Below the pieces are notes generated by a model. It saw only the letters and a list, made by a program, of their open reading frames with translations, was not told where the DNA came from and did not search any database. The position numbers were made by a program, and so were the translations under genes. A stretch of DNA of 64,000 nt from Arthrobacter sp. PvP023 (lineage in GTDB: Bacteria; Actinomycetota; Actinomycetes; Actinomycetales; Micrococcaceae), in contig NZ_JAFIBI010000001.1 of the NCBI RefSeq assembly GCF_017832975.1, positions 4,402,001 to 4,466,000 on the forward strand. The letters run 5' to 3'. The first letter of the stretch is position 1. Each line of letters opens with the position of its first letter. This document shows positions 52,183 through 61,188 of this stretch, one piece after another.

Positions 52183-52203
52183 GCCCGGATCCGGCGGGCC
52201 GGC

Positions 52204-53247
52204 TCAGAACGCGGTCATCCTGTGCCCGCCGGAAGGCAGCGGGAAGATCTCATCCTGCAGTTCCTCAATGATGGGCCGGTAGACGAACGGGTTCCACTGC
52301 GGGCTGGCATGCGCCGGCAGCGCATCTTCGGTGCGGCGGTCATTGGACACCATGTTGGCGGCAAATGTCTGTGCCCACGATTGGCGGGCCGTCTCGTAGT
52401 TCACGGTGCCGTCACGGGGGTTGCCGATGAAGGCCATCCGGGTCCCGCCCAGCATGCCGGCGAAGCGTGTGGCGTCGAAGTGGTAGATGTAGGCGGATTC
52501 GGACTGGATCAGCACGCTGGACGGGGCAATCGGTGACAACTGCTCCAGGCTCTGGTCCAGCACCTGCCGCCAGGACCGTTCGTCCTTGTGCACGATGCGC
52601 TCGCCCAGCTCATACCCGCCGCGGAGCACGGTGGGAACCCGGAAGCCGCCCTCGTAGAGCACCACCACGCCTTCGAACCAACTCTGGTCCAGGACATTGA
52701 ACTTGCTGTACGGGCTGGAGTCCAAGAGGATGAATTCAACCTCCACCCCGTGCAGTTCGCGCAGCCGGGCAGCGACCTGGGTGGCCACCATGCCGCCGAA
52801 GCTGTGACCGTAGAAGTACAGGCTTGTCAGCTGTTTGGCCCGGACGTGTTCAATGACCGCGATCACGATCTGGTCAATGTCCAGCCCTTCGTTGGAATAG
52901 CCGACGGCGGCCAGCTGGCCGCGCTGGCGCAGGGCGCCGCGCAGGGAGTTGAGGATCCACTGCGCCTCCTCCCAGCTGGTTTTATAACCGGGAAACAGGA
53001 TCCAGCTGGAGTGCGGGTAGTAGCTTTCCGCGAAATCATCGCCCACAGTCAGGATTCTGTTGGTGCGGCGTTCCGCCTGGACGTAGCGGGTGAAGAACAT
53101 ATCCGCAGCCAGCAGCGACGCCGCGCCCGTTCCCAACAGGAAATTGCGCCGGGAAAACCGCCTGAGCTCGGCGGCATGCCTGAGGAGGCGGCCCTCGGCT
53201 GATCCGGGGCCGCCCTCGGGCTGTAATGGCTCCTGGACACGCGGCAC
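52204..53247 (-). CDS. Tat-exported alpha/beta hydrolase
   Basis: A 347-residue hydrolase. The twin-arginine motif FSRRNFLLGTG near residue 31 and the hydrophobic LLAADMFF segment suggest Tat export or membrane anchoring. The serine nucleophile elbow is YGHSFGGMVA near residue 144. A late Asp and the C-terminal SGGHRMTAF His complete the triad. The substrate is unknown; lipases, esterases and cutinase-like enzymes are possible. Convergent with the HAD gene. Confidence 0.8.
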   Translation of the reverse strand: MPRVQEPLQPEGGPGSAEGRLLRHAAELRRFSRRNFLLGTGAASLLAADMFFTRYVQAERRTNRILTVGDDFAESYYPHSSWILFPGYKTSWEEAQWILNSLRGALRQRGQLAAVGYSNEGLDIDQIVIAVIEHVRAKQLTSLYFYGHSFGGMVATQVAARLRELHGVEVEFILLDSSPYSKFNVLDQSWFEGVVVLYEGGFRVPTVLRGGYELGERIVHKDERSWRQVLDQSLEQLSPIAPSSVLIQSESAYIYHFDATRFAGMLGGTRMAFIGNPRDGTVNYETARQSWAQTFAANMVSNDRRTEDALPAHASPQWNPFVYRPIIEELQDEIFPLPSGGHRMTAF

Positions 53248-53297
53248 ACCTCTACCGTAGCCACAGCGGAACCCGGAAATGAAACCCGCTAAACCAG

Positions 53298-53891
53298 CTA
53301 GATCACGGGCTCGGCCGGACGCGCCGGCAGTTCGCCTGTTGAGATCTTCCGGCCCGCTACGGCGCTTTCCCGCCGTGAAATTTCCATCCCGATCGCGTCG
53401 TACTGCGCCAGCAGCTCCGTACCGGCAATCGCGGCGGGATCATCCAGGAGACCGAAGACGGAATCGCTGGCCGCCAGGAGTTCGTCGTCGGAATATTGCG
53501 TCAGCGGGCCGTATCCCGAAGGGTCGATGGAAGCGGCGAATTCGCCGGTGATTTCCAGGGTTTTCGAACCGGGTCCGGCGTCAACGGCCAGGGCGTCCGG
53601 GCGCGGCATGAACTCGAGTGAAACACCGGAAGCGGTGGGGGTGTCGCCGTCGGAGGCACCGCTGTCGATCGAGTTGAGGTCGTTGCGGAGCCCCACCAAA
53701 GCGGGTGATTCCACACACGCCGCCTGGGAGAAATCCACGCGGATGTGGGCAGTAATGCCCATCCGGCGGATACGCCGGATGACGTGCACCAGGGCGGGTC
53801 GGGATTCCTGGTTGAGGCTGCCCCGGACTTCGATCCGAACAACGTCGGCGGCGACGTCCAGCTTAACGAGGGCGTGAAGTTTGCGGTCCAT
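53298..53891 (-). CDS. STAS-like (anti-anti-sigma fold) protein
   Basis: A 197-residue protein whose first ~70 residues (DVVRIEVRGSLNQESRPALVHVIRRIRRMGITAHIRVDFSQAACVESPALVGL) resemble a STAS domain. The usual phosphorylated Ser lies in a region where CVESPAL is found. The C-terminal ~90 residues contain LTQYSDDELLAASDSVFGLLDDP, of unknown fold. It lies downstream of the GAF-ANTAR gene on the same strand, so both may act in one signalling pathway. Confidence 0.7.
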   Translation of the reverse strand: MDRKLHALVKLDVAADVVRIEVRGSLNQESRPALVHVIRRIRRMGITAHIRVDFSQAACVESPALVGLRNDLNSIDSGASDGDTPTASGVSLEFMPRPDALAVDAGPGSKTLEITGEFAASIDPSGYGPLTQYSDDELLAASDSVFGLLDDPAAIAGTELLAQYDAIGMEISRRESAVAGRKISTGELPARPAEPVI

Positions 53892-54030
53892 AGGTACTCC
53901 AAAAAAGGGTGTCTATGGCCGACGGCTCAACCTTGGACAGCGTATCCTCCGCCGGGCGGCACCACAAGCCCGAAGTTCGGGGCAGGGGCGCTGGCCTCGC
54001 GGCCGGGGGCGGCCCTGCCGCCTGGCCCTG

Positions 54031-54849
54031 CTACCCGGCCTGGCTGCGGTCTTCGCGGCGGTCCTGGTTGCGGTCCTGGCTTCGGCCCTGTCCGCGGTCC
54101 TGACCCTGTCCGGGCTCCTCGAAGTGGGTCCGCGTGCCCGCCCCGCCGACGGAATCCACCAGTGACTTGGCGATGTCCCGCAGCTTGACGTTGCTGTTAC
54201 TGGACGCATCAGTCAGGATCTGCACCGCCGCCTCCTGGCTGCAGCGGTTCTGCGCCATGACGATGCCTATGGCGATGTCGATGGTGGTCCGTGATTCCAG
54301 CGTGGCACGGAGGTTCGTGGCACTGTCCGTGTGCAGCGAGAACCTGACGGCCAGGCGGAGGGCCTGCGAGATTTCCCGGGTGTATTCCCGGGCACGTGCC
54401 GCCGCCGTCCCATCAAACTTGTGCGGAACATCCGAGTAGAGGTTCAGCGCCGCTTTGGCGTCTCCCTGCAGGCTGAAAGGCAGCGACAGCACCGACCGCA
54501 GCCCGTGGGAGGCGACGGCGTTGGCGTAGTCGGGACCCCACCGGTCCTCCTCGAAGAGATCCGGGACGTGGACCTCGCGTTCCTCCTGCGCTGCGGTCAG
54601 GCAGGGCCCCTGGGAGAGCCTGTACTGGATCTCGTCCACCTCGCGCGCCGAATCGCTGCTCCAGCCGATGGTGGCAGCCTTGCGGTCCCGGAGCAGTGTG
54701 ATGCCGCAGAGTGCGTCATCACCGTCGCCCGCCATCTGGTGCGCGGAAAAGCGCGCCAGTTCGTTGAGGAAGTCCTCGAAATCGGCACTCTCCAGGATGA
54801 GGTTCTGGATCTGGTCCACCGTGGTGGGTGCTGGGTTGGACGGGAGCAT
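54031..54849 (-). CDS. GAF-ANTAR RNA-binding regulator
   Basis: A 272-residue regulator with an N-terminal GAF domain (~15-165; ALCGITLLRDRKAATIGWSSD, QGPCLTAAQEEREVHVPDL, LRSVLSLPF) and an ANTAR domain (~175-235; LRATLESRTTIDIAIGIVMAQNRCSQEAAVQIL). ANTAR proteins bind twin hairpins in nascent RNA to stop termination. After it comes a tail of DRxQ repeats encoded by a 12-bp tandem repeat. The signal sensed by GAF is unknown. A target RNA is not apparent beside it. Confidence 0.9.
   Translation of the reverse strand: MLPSNPAPTTVDQIQNLILESADFEDFLNELARFSAHQMAGDGDDALCGITLLRDRKAATIGWSSDSAREVDEIQYRLSQGPCLTAAQEEREVHVPDLFEEDRWGPDYANAVASHGLRSVLSLPFSLQGDAKAALNLYSDVPHKFDGTAAARAREYTREISQALRLAVRFSLHTDSATNLRATLESRTTIDIAIGIVMAQNRCSQEAAVQILTDASSNSNVKLRDIAKSLVDSVGGAGTRTHFEEPGQGQDRGQGRSQDRNQDRREDRSQAG
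54047..54106 (-). repeat. 12-bp tandem repeat in the 3' end of the GAF-ANTAR gene
   Basis: Five 12-bp units of consensus CGGTCCTGNNNN on the plus strand, adding a DRxQ-type tetrapeptide per unit to the C-terminal tail. Copy number could vary between strains. Confidence 0.75.
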
Positions 54850-54972
54850 GGCGCGTTCTCTCCAGGTGCGTGACTTGTAATTGAGCTACACAAATTGTAG
54901 GGTCACGCCTTGCGGCCATCCAAGCGGAGTTAGCTTCCGGCTGAATCGTGCCGTTACGCTGCCGCCATACCC

Positions 54973-55557
54973 CTAGTTCAGGCCGAGTTCATCCTTGCCG
55001 AAGGCAAACAGGTAGGGAACACCGGTCTCGGCTTCGATCTTTTCCTTGGCGCCGGTGTCGCGGTCCACGATCACGGCGACAGCCACCACGTTGCCGCCGG
55101 CCTTGCGGACACCCTCCACGGCGGTCAGCGCGGAACCGCCCGTGGTGGACGTGTCCTCGAGCACCAGGACCTTGCGGCCCTCCACCGAGGGCCCTTCCAC
55201 CTGGCGGCCCATGCCGTAGGACTTCTGCGCCTTGCGGACAACGAACGCGTCGACAGTGCGGCCGGCGTCCCCGGCGGCGTGCATCACGGCGGTGCCCACG
55301 GGGTCGGCTCCCATGGTGAGCCCGCCGGCACATTCAAAGTCGATGCCGGCGTCGTCGATCAGCGACAGCATGACCTGGCCTACCAGCTTGGACGCCTCGT
55401 GGTGCAGCGTGATGCGGCGGAGGTCGATGTAGTAGTCGGCCTCGGCTCCGCTGGACAGGATCACCTTGCCGCGGACCACGGCGAGTTCTTTGATGAGTTC
55501 GAGCAGGCGGGCACGGGCGGCGGCAGCATCTGCTGCAGGGGCACTGGAGGCAGTCAT
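54973..55557 (-). CDS. pyrE: Orotate phosphoribosyltransferase
   Basis: The 194-residue enzyme that couples orotate to PRPP in pyrimidine synthesis. It has the PRPP loop VLVLEDTSTTGGSALTAVEG, the early block VILSSGAEADYYIDLRRITLHHEA and VRKAQKSYGMGRQVEG with the catalytic loop Lys. It is single, far from other pyr genes, and divergent from the acs-like operon. Confidence 0.95.
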   Translation of the reverse strand: MTASSAPAADAAAARARLLELIKELAVVRGKVILSSGAEADYYIDLRRITLHHEASKLVGQVMLSLIDDAGIDFECAGGLTMGADPVGTAVMHAAGDAGRTVDAFVVRKAQKSYGMGRQVEGPSVEGRKVLVLEDTSTTGGSALTAVEGVRKAGGNVVAVAVIVDRDTGAKEKIEAETGVPYLFAFGKDELGLN

Positions 55558-55706
55558 GGGGTCCAGTTTAGTGGCTCCGCGGTTTGTGACGGCCCGTGCC
55601 CGCGGTGCCGGGGAACGGGCCGCGGAACGGGACGAAGACCGCCCGGAGAGGGGCCACAGGACTTTCTACTCTATGCAGCTCTCCCGGCGAGGAGTCCGAT
55701 TGAATC

Positions 55707-57530
55707 ATGACGGCCGGAACCGCTCCATCGACCCGCTGGCCCGCAATCCCCAAGGACATCAGCGGCCTCGCCGTCCGCCCGAATATGGTGGACTACGATG
55801 CCAGCCGCGCCGGGTTCTCCTGGGATCGGGAGCGGCAGGCGCTGGCCGGACTTCCCGGCGGCGGCGTCAACATTGCGTACGAGGCGGTGGACCGCCACGC
55901 CGCGGGCGAACGGGCAACCCACGAGGCCCTGCGCTTCATCCGCGCCGACGGAAGCGCCCGTTCCTTGACGTACGCAGAGCTGGCGGAGCAGACAGGACGG
56001 TTTGCCGGCGTCCTGCACGGGCTGGGTATCGGCCGCGGGGAACGGGTCTTTTCGCTTATGGGCCGCAGCCCCGAGCTGTATGTCGCGGTGTTGGGAACGC
56101 TCAAGAATGCCAGCGTGTTCTGCCCCCTGTTTTCCGCCTTCGGCCCGGAGCCCGTCCGTCAGCGCCTTCATTTGGGGTCCGGCCGCGCCCTGGTCACCAC
56201 ACGGGCGCTGTACCGGCGGAAGGTTGCCCAGATGCGCGACCAGCTGCCGGAGCTGGAGCACGTGCTCCTGATCGATGCCGAGGGACGTCCGGACCCCGGA
56301 ACCCTGGATCTGGCCGACCTGATGCGGGACGCGCAGCCGCTGGACACCGTCCCGACCCGCGCCGAGGAGATGGCCCTGCTGCACTTCACCAGCGGCACCA
56401 CCGGCACCCCCAAAGGTGCCATCCACGTTCACGACGCCGTCACGGCGCACCACGCCACCGGCTTCTTCGCGCTGGACCTGCACCCGGACGACGTCTACTG
56501 GTGCACGGCCGATCCCGGCTGGGTCACCGGCACCTCCTACGGCGTGATCGCTCCCCTCACCCACGGCGTGACCACCATTGTGGACGAAGAGGAGATGGAC
56601 GCGGACAGGTGGTACCGGATCCTCGCCGAGCAGCACGTCACCGTCTGGTACACCGCCCCCACCGCACTGCGCATGCTGATGAAGGCCGGTGTCGGGCACG
56701 CGGCAGGACACGATCTGTCCGCACTCCGGTTTGTGGCCAGCGTGGGGGAACCGCTCAACCCCGAAGTGGTGGTGTGGGGCCGGGAAGCCTTCGGCCAGCC
56801 TGTCCACGACAACTGGTGGCAGACCGAAACCGGGGGCATCATGATTTCGAACTATCCCGCCATGGAGATCCGGCCCGGCTCCATGGGCCGGCCGCTCCCC
56901 GGCGTTGAAGCTGCGATCGTTGCCCGGGACCAGGACGGCAAAGCGGTGGTCCGGAACGGCGAAGCCGTCCTCGTGACCGAACCGGAGGGGGTGGGCGAAC
57001 TGGCCCTCCGTCCAGGCTGGCCTTCGATGTTCCGCGGCTACCTCCACGAAGACGAACGGTACCGGCGATGCTTTGCCGGCGGCTGGTACCTCACCGGGGA
57101 CCTGGCGAAGATGGACGCCGACGGGTACTTCTGGTTCGTCGGCCGGGGCGATGACGTCATCAAGTCCTCGGGCCACCTGATCGGCCCGTTCGAGGTGGAG
57201 AGCTCGCTGATGGAGCACGAAGCAGTGGCCGAGGCAGGCGTGATCGGCGTCCCTGATCCCGTTGCCGGCGAAGTGGTCAAGGCCTTCGTGGAACTCCGCA
57301 CCGGGTGGCAGCCCTCGGAGGCACTCAAGCTGGACATCATCGGCTTCGCCCGCAAACGGCTGGGCCCCGCGGTGGCTCCCCGGCTGCTGGACTTCACCGA
57401 GGCGCTGCCCAAGACACGGAGCGGCAAGATCCTCCGGCGGCTCCTCAAGGCCCGCGAACTCGGCCTCCCCGAGGGCGACACCTCAACCATCGAGTCACCT
57501 CCCGGCCGCTATCCCGGAGCGCCCGCGTGA
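55707..57530 (+). CDS. AMP-forming acyl-CoA synthetase (acetyl-CoA synthetase type)
   Basis: 607 residues, first gene of a five-gene overlapping operon. It has FTSGTTGTPKGAIHVHDA, DNWWQTETGGIMI with the Trp found in acetyl-CoA synthetases, YLTGDLAKMDADGYFWFVGRGDDVIKSSGHLI and PKTRSGKILRRLL. It is shorter by ~120 residues than the Acs at 33691 and only moderately similar, so the acyl group may differ (acetate or propionate, or acyl-AMP for transfer to the operon's ACP). The next start, GTG, overlaps its stop. Confidence 0.9.
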   Translation: MTAGTAPSTRWPAIPKDISGLAVRPNMVDYDASRAGFSWDRERQALAGLPGGGVNIAYEAVDRHAAGERATHEALRFIRADGSARSLTYAELAEQTGRFAGVLHGLGIGRGERVFSLMGRSPELYVAVLGTLKNASVFCPLFSAFGPEPVRQRLHLGSGRALVTTRALYRRKVAQMRDQLPELEHVLLIDAEGRPDPGTLDLADLMRDAQPLDTVPTRAEEMALLHFTSGTTGTPKGAIHVHDAVTAHHATGFFALDLHPDDVYWCTADPGWVTGTSYGVIAPLTHGVTTIVDEEEMDADRWYRILAEQHVTVWYTAPTALRMLMKAGVGHAAGHDLSALRFVASVGEPLNPEVVVWGREAFGQPVHDNWWQTETGGIMISNYPAMEIRPGSMGRPLPGVEAAIVARDQDGKAVVRNGEAVLVTEPEGVGELALRPGWPSMFRGYLHEDERYRRCFAGGWYLTGDLAKMDADGYFWFVGRGDDVIKSSGHLIGPFEVESSLMEHEAVAEAGVIGVPDPVAGEVVKAFVELRTGWQPSEALKLDIIGFARKRLGPAVAPRLLDFTEALPKTRSGKILRRLLKARELGLPEGDTSTIESPPGRYPGAPA

Positions 57531-58528
57531 CCGGCACATCAGCGCGCGGCATGGGAAAAGCGGACTCCGACCATGCACGCCACCTGCTCCATCAGATGCT
57601 CCGGGTGCGGCGGCTCGAGGAACAATGCGTGGAGCTCTACAGCGCCGCCAAGATCCGCGGATTCCTGCACGTCTACATCGGCGAGGAAGCGGTGGCCGCG
57701 GGTGTGATGAGCACCCTCGCTCCGGACGACGCCGTGGTGGCAACGTACCGGGAACACGGCCACGCGTTGCTGCGCGGCGTGCCCGCAGGAGCCATCCTGG
57801 CCGAAATGTACGGCCATGTGGAGGGCTGCTGCCGCGGCCGCGGCGGCTCCATGCACCTCTTCGACGCCGGCACCCGCTTCTTCGGCGGCAACGCCATCGT
57901 GGCGGGCGGGCTGCCGCTGGCCGTGGGCCTGGCGCTCGCCGACAAAATGTCCGGACGCTCACGGGTGACCGTCTGCTTCTTCGGCGAAGGCGCCGTCGCC
58001 GAGGGCGCATTCCACGAGAGCCTGAACCTCGCCGCACTCTGGCAGCTGCCCGTGCTGTTCTGCTGCGAAAACAACCTCTACGCGATGGGCACCGCGCTTG
58101 CCCGTTCCGAATCACAGACCGATATTGCCCTGAAGGCCGCCGGCTACGAGATCGCCTCGTGGTCCGCGGACGGGATGGATGTGCTCGCCGTCGAAGAGGC
58201 GGCCCGGCGCGCCGTGGACGCCGTCCGGGCCGGCGGCGGACCGCACTTCCTCGAGCTGCGGACCTACCGCTTCAGGGCCCACTCCATGTTCGATCCGGAA
58301 CGGTACCGGGACAAGAAGGAGGTCTCCCGCTGGATGGAGCGCGATCCCATCGACACGCTGCGGAAGGCCTTGGAAACGGCCGGGAAACTGTCGGAGAAGG
58401 ACTGGAAATCCATCCAGCGCGAGGTGGAGGACGAAGTGAAAGCCGCGGTGGAATTCGCCGAGGCCGGGACTCCGGAGCCGCTTGAAGACCTGACCCGGTT
58501 TGTCTACAGCGAGCGGAGCCCGGAATGA
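57527..58528 (+). CDS. 2-oxoacid dehydrogenase (pyruvate/acetoin type) E1 component, alpha subunit
   Basis: 333 residues with thiamine diphosphate sites: FLHVYIGEEAVAAGVMS, GRGGSMHLFD, and CFFGEGAVAEGAFHESLNLAALWQLPVLFCCENNLYAMG. The last is the GDG-x-NN motif with Glu in place of Asp, as I remember from acetoin-type relatives. HFLELRTYRFRAHSMFDPERYR follows. It decarboxylates a 2-oxoacid with E1 beta. GTG at 57527 overlaps the previous stop (GTGA); the next ATG overlaps its stop. Confidence 0.93.
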   Translation: MTGTSARGMGKADSDHARHLLHQMLRVRRLEEQCVELYSAAKIRGFLHVYIGEEAVAAGVMSTLAPDDAVVATYREHGHALLRGVPAGAILAEMYGHVEGCCRGRGGSMHLFDAGTRFFGGNAIVAGGLPLAVGLALADKMSGRSRVTVCFFGEGAVAEGAFHESLNLAALWQLPVLFCCENNLYAMGTALARSESQTDIALKAAGYEIASWSADGMDVLAVEEAARRAVDAVRAGGGPHFLELRTYRFRAHSMFDPERYRDKKEVSRWMERDPIDTLRKALETAGKLSEKDWKSIQREVEDEVKAAVEFAEAGTPEPLEDLTRFVYSERSPE

Positions 58529-59505
58529 AGACCACCTACCGCGAGGCCATGCGGGCAGCCATCCGGGATGCCATCCAGCGCGACGAACGGGTGTTCCTCA
58601 TGGGTGAGGATGTTGGTGCGTACGGCGGCTGCTTCGCCGTGAGCCTGGGCCTGTTCGAGGAGTTCGGTCCGGAACGGATCCGGGACACTCCGCTGTCCGA
58701 AGCCGGCTTCGTGGGCGCAGGCATCGGGGCGGCCCTCGGCGGGATGCGGCCCATTGTTGAGATCATGACCGTGAACTTCAGCCTGCTGGCGCTGGACCAG
58801 CTGGTGAACAATGCCGCCACCCTGCTGCACATGTCCGGCGGGCAGTTCAACGTGCCTCTGGTGGTCCGGATGACCACGGGTGCCGGCCGGCAGCTGGGTG
58901 CCCAGCACTCGCACAGCCTGGAGGGCTGGCTGGCGCACATCCCGGGCCTGCGGATCCTCACCCCGGCAACCCTTGAGGATGCCCGCGGGATGCTGTGGAC
59001 CGCATTGGAGGACCCGGATCCGGTGTTGATCTTCGAGCACGGCACCCTGTACAACGTCGCCGGGGAACTCGCCGACGACGCCGGCCCCGTGGACATCAGC
59101 ACAGCGGCCGTCCGACGGCCCGGCCAGGACATTTCGCTCATCACCTATGGCGGAACCTTGCCGGCAGTGCTCGACGCCGCTGCCCGGCTGGCAGCTGAGG
59201 GCATCGACGCCGAGGTGCTCGATTTGCGCGTACTGCGTCCGCTCGACGACGCCGCCATCCTGGGGAGCGTGGCCAAGACCCACCGTGCCGTGGTGGTGGA
59301 CGAGGGCTGGCGGAGCGGCAGCATCTCGGCCGAACTGAGCGCACGGATCACCGAAAATGCCTTCTTCGACCTGGATGCGCCCGTGGGCCGGGTCTGCAGC
59401 GCGGAAGTGCCGCTGCCCTATGCCAAACACCTGGAACTGGCGGCGCTGCCCACGGTGGAACGCATCGTCGCCGCTGCCCGGGAGGCGGTTGGGGCGCGTG
59501 GGTGA
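58525..59505 (+). CDS. 2-oxoacid dehydrogenase E1 component, beta subunit
   Basis: 326 residues: FLMGEDVGAYGGCFAVSLGLFEEFGPERIRDTPLSEAGFVGAGIGAALGGMRPIVEIM, then HSHSLEGWLAHIPGLRILTPATLEDARGML, and C-terminal VLDLRVLRPLDDAAILGSVAKTHRAVVVDEG. These are standard E1 beta blocks. It forms an alpha2beta2 E1 with the upstream gene. ATGA overlap before it, an 8-nt overlap with E2 after it. Confidence 0.94.
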   Translation: MKTTYREAMRAAIRDAIQRDERVFLMGEDVGAYGGCFAVSLGLFEEFGPERIRDTPLSEAGFVGAGIGAALGGMRPIVEIMTVNFSLLALDQLVNNAATLLHMSGGQFNVPLVVRMTTGAGRQLGAQHSHSLEGWLAHIPGLRILTPATLEDARGMLWTALEDPDPVLIFEHGTLYNVAGELADDAGPVDISTAAVRRPGQDISLITYGGTLPAVLDAAARLAAEGIDAEVLDLRVLRPLDDAAILGSVAKTHRAVVVDEGWRSGSISAELSARITENAFFDLDAPVGRVCSAEVPLPYAKHLELAALPTVERIVAAAREAVGARG

Positions 59506-60949
59506 TTTCAGGATGCCGTCCCTTGGCGCGGACATGGAGCACGGCAAGATGGTGGAGTGGCTCATCAAGCCTGGCGACTACGTGCACCGCGGCGATGTGG
59601 TGGCCGTTGTGGACACAGACAAGACCGTGATGGACGTGGAGTCCTTCGAAGAGGGCGTGGTGGCAGAACTGCTGGTGGATGTGGGCACCACCGTTCCCAT
59701 CGGCACTCCGTTGGCCCGGATCACCCAGACTCCCGACGACGGCGCCGGCCAGGCAGGCGGGCGGCCTGCGGGTCCGCTCGCGAAGGCGGCGTCAGGAACG
59801 GCAGAGGCAGCAGTCACGGCAGGTGCCGTGGAGCCGGCAGGCGCGGCCGCTGCCGCGGCGCAGGTTCCGCCCCCGGTCCGGCACCTGGCGCACCAGCTTG
59901 GCGTGGAGACGGCAGGGATCCGCGGCACGGGCCGGCACGGCGCCGTCACCCGCGCCGATGTGGAACACGCCGCAGCTGCCCGGCCCCGTCCGGCGGCTCC
60001 GGCAGTCCCGGCAGCTGCGGCGGTCCACGCTGCGCGTGTGCCCCACGGAGCCAGGGTGCGGTCCTCGCCGCGGGCCCGGCGGCTCGCGGACCAGCTCGGC
60101 GTCGACATCGGGAGTGTGCCCGGCACGGGGCCCGATGGCGCCGTCACCGAAGCTGATATCCAGCGGGCCGTAAGCGGGCACAGGGCGGCGGTTCCGGCAG
60201 AAGAGGCGCCAGCGGAAGAAGCCGCCCTTCCCGGGGCGGAGGCGCTGCCCCCGAAAGAGACGCCGCCGTCGGAAGCGCAGGACCGCTTGTCCAGCCTGCG
60301 GCGCGCCATCGGCGCGCTCATGAGCCGGTCCAAGAAATCCATCCCGCATTACTACGTCAGCACCACACTGGACCTGCGCGCCGCCATCGCGTGGATGCAG
60401 CAAGTCAACGAACAGCGCCCGGTGGCCTCGCGGCTGGTTCCGTCTGCCCTGCTGCTCAAGGCGACGGCCCTTGCCGCCCGTGAGGTCCCGGAAGTCAACG
60501 GATTCTTCACCGACGGAGTGTTCCGGCCCAGCAGCTCCGTGCACCTGGGCGTTGCGGTGGCTCTGCGGCACGGCGGCCTGGTGGCGCCTGCCATCCACGA
60601 CGCCGACACCTTGGCCCTGGACGTGTTGATGCAGCAATTGCGGGACCTCGTCAGCCGGGCGCGTGCCGGGCGGCTGCAGCGCGCGGAAATGGCCGATCCC
60701 ACCCTCACGGTGACGAATCTGGGCGACCTGGGCGTGGAGGCCGTTTACGGTGTCATTTATCCGCCGCAGGTGGCCATGGTGGGCCTGGGCAAGCTGGTGG
60801 AGCAGCCCTGGGCACACGACGGCATGCTCGGTGTGCGGCCCGCCGTCACCGCCACCCTGTCCGCCGACCACCGGGTCAGCGACGGGCTCCGGGGCGGCCG
60901 CTTCCTGGCCCGCATCGACGAACTGCTGCAAAAACCGGAGGAGCTATGA
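59498..60949 (+). CDS. 2-oxoacid dehydrogenase E2 (dihydrolipoyl acyltransferase) with two E3-binding domains
   Basis: 483 residues. N-terminal lipoyl domain with Lys42 (DTDKTVMDVES), then two peripheral subunit-binding domains, at about 125-160 (VRHLAHQLGVETAGIRGTGRHGAVTRADVE) and 188-225 (SPRARRLADQLGVDIGSVPGTGPDGAVTEADI), then an acyltransferase core with LGVAVALRHGGLVAPAI and DHRVSDGLRGGRFL (His458, Asp462). Most E2 proteins have one binding domain. The start is GTG 59498; GGAGG lies 12 nt before it, and ATG 59513 is an alternative. It overlaps the ACP gene by 4 nt. Confidence 0.93.
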   Translation: MGDFRMPSLGADMEHGKMVEWLIKPGDYVHRGDVVAVVDTDKTVMDVESFEEGVVAELLVDVGTTVPIGTPLARITQTPDDGAGQAGGRPAGPLAKAASGTAEAAVTAGAVEPAGAAAAAAQVPPPVRHLAHQLGVETAGIRGTGRHGAVTRADVEHAAAARPRPAAPAVPAAAAVHAARVPHGARVRSSPRARRLADQLGVDIGSVPGTGPDGAVTEADIQRAVSGHRAAVPAEEAPAEEAALPGAEALPPKETPPSEAQDRLSSLRRAIGALMSRSKKSIPHYYVSTTLDLRAAIAWMQQVNEQRPVASRLVPSALLLKATALAAREVPEVNGFFTDGVFRPSSSVHLGVAVALRHGGLVAPAIHDADTLALDVLMQQLRDLVSRARAGRLQRAEMADPTLTVTNLGDLGVEAVYGVIYPPQVAMVGLGKLVEQPWAHDGMLGVRPAVTATLSADHRVSDGLRGGRFLARIDELLQKPEEL

Positions 60950-61188
60950 ACGAGCAGGACGCACGCGAGGCCGTGCACACGGCCATCGGCCAGGTAGCGC
61001 CGGACGTGGACTTTGACGGCCTCGACGAGGGCTCGCGGCTGAGGCAGGACCTTGAACTTGATTCACTGGATTTCCTCAGGCTTGTGGAAACCATCAACGA
61101 GGCCACCGGCGTGGACATTCCGGAACGTGACTACACGGCAGTGGCCACCGTCAAGGGCATGATCGATTACCTCGCTGCCCGCGGCTGA
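60946..61188 (+). CDS. Stand-alone acyl carrier protein
   Basis: An 80-residue acidic four-helix ACP with the phosphopantetheine site DLELDSLDFLRLVETI (Ser40). It differs from the fatty-acid AcpP type by the sequence around the site and by its position in a 2-oxoacid dehydrogenase operon. Translation is coupled by ATGA overlap with E2. It may accept an acyl group from the lipoyl domain or from the AMP-ligase. Its 3' end overlaps the convergent FAD gene by 22 nt. Confidence 0.93.
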   Translation: MNEQDAREAVHTAIGQVAPDVDFDGLDEGSRLRQDLELDSLDFLRLVETINEATGVDIPERDYTAVATVKGMIDYLAARG

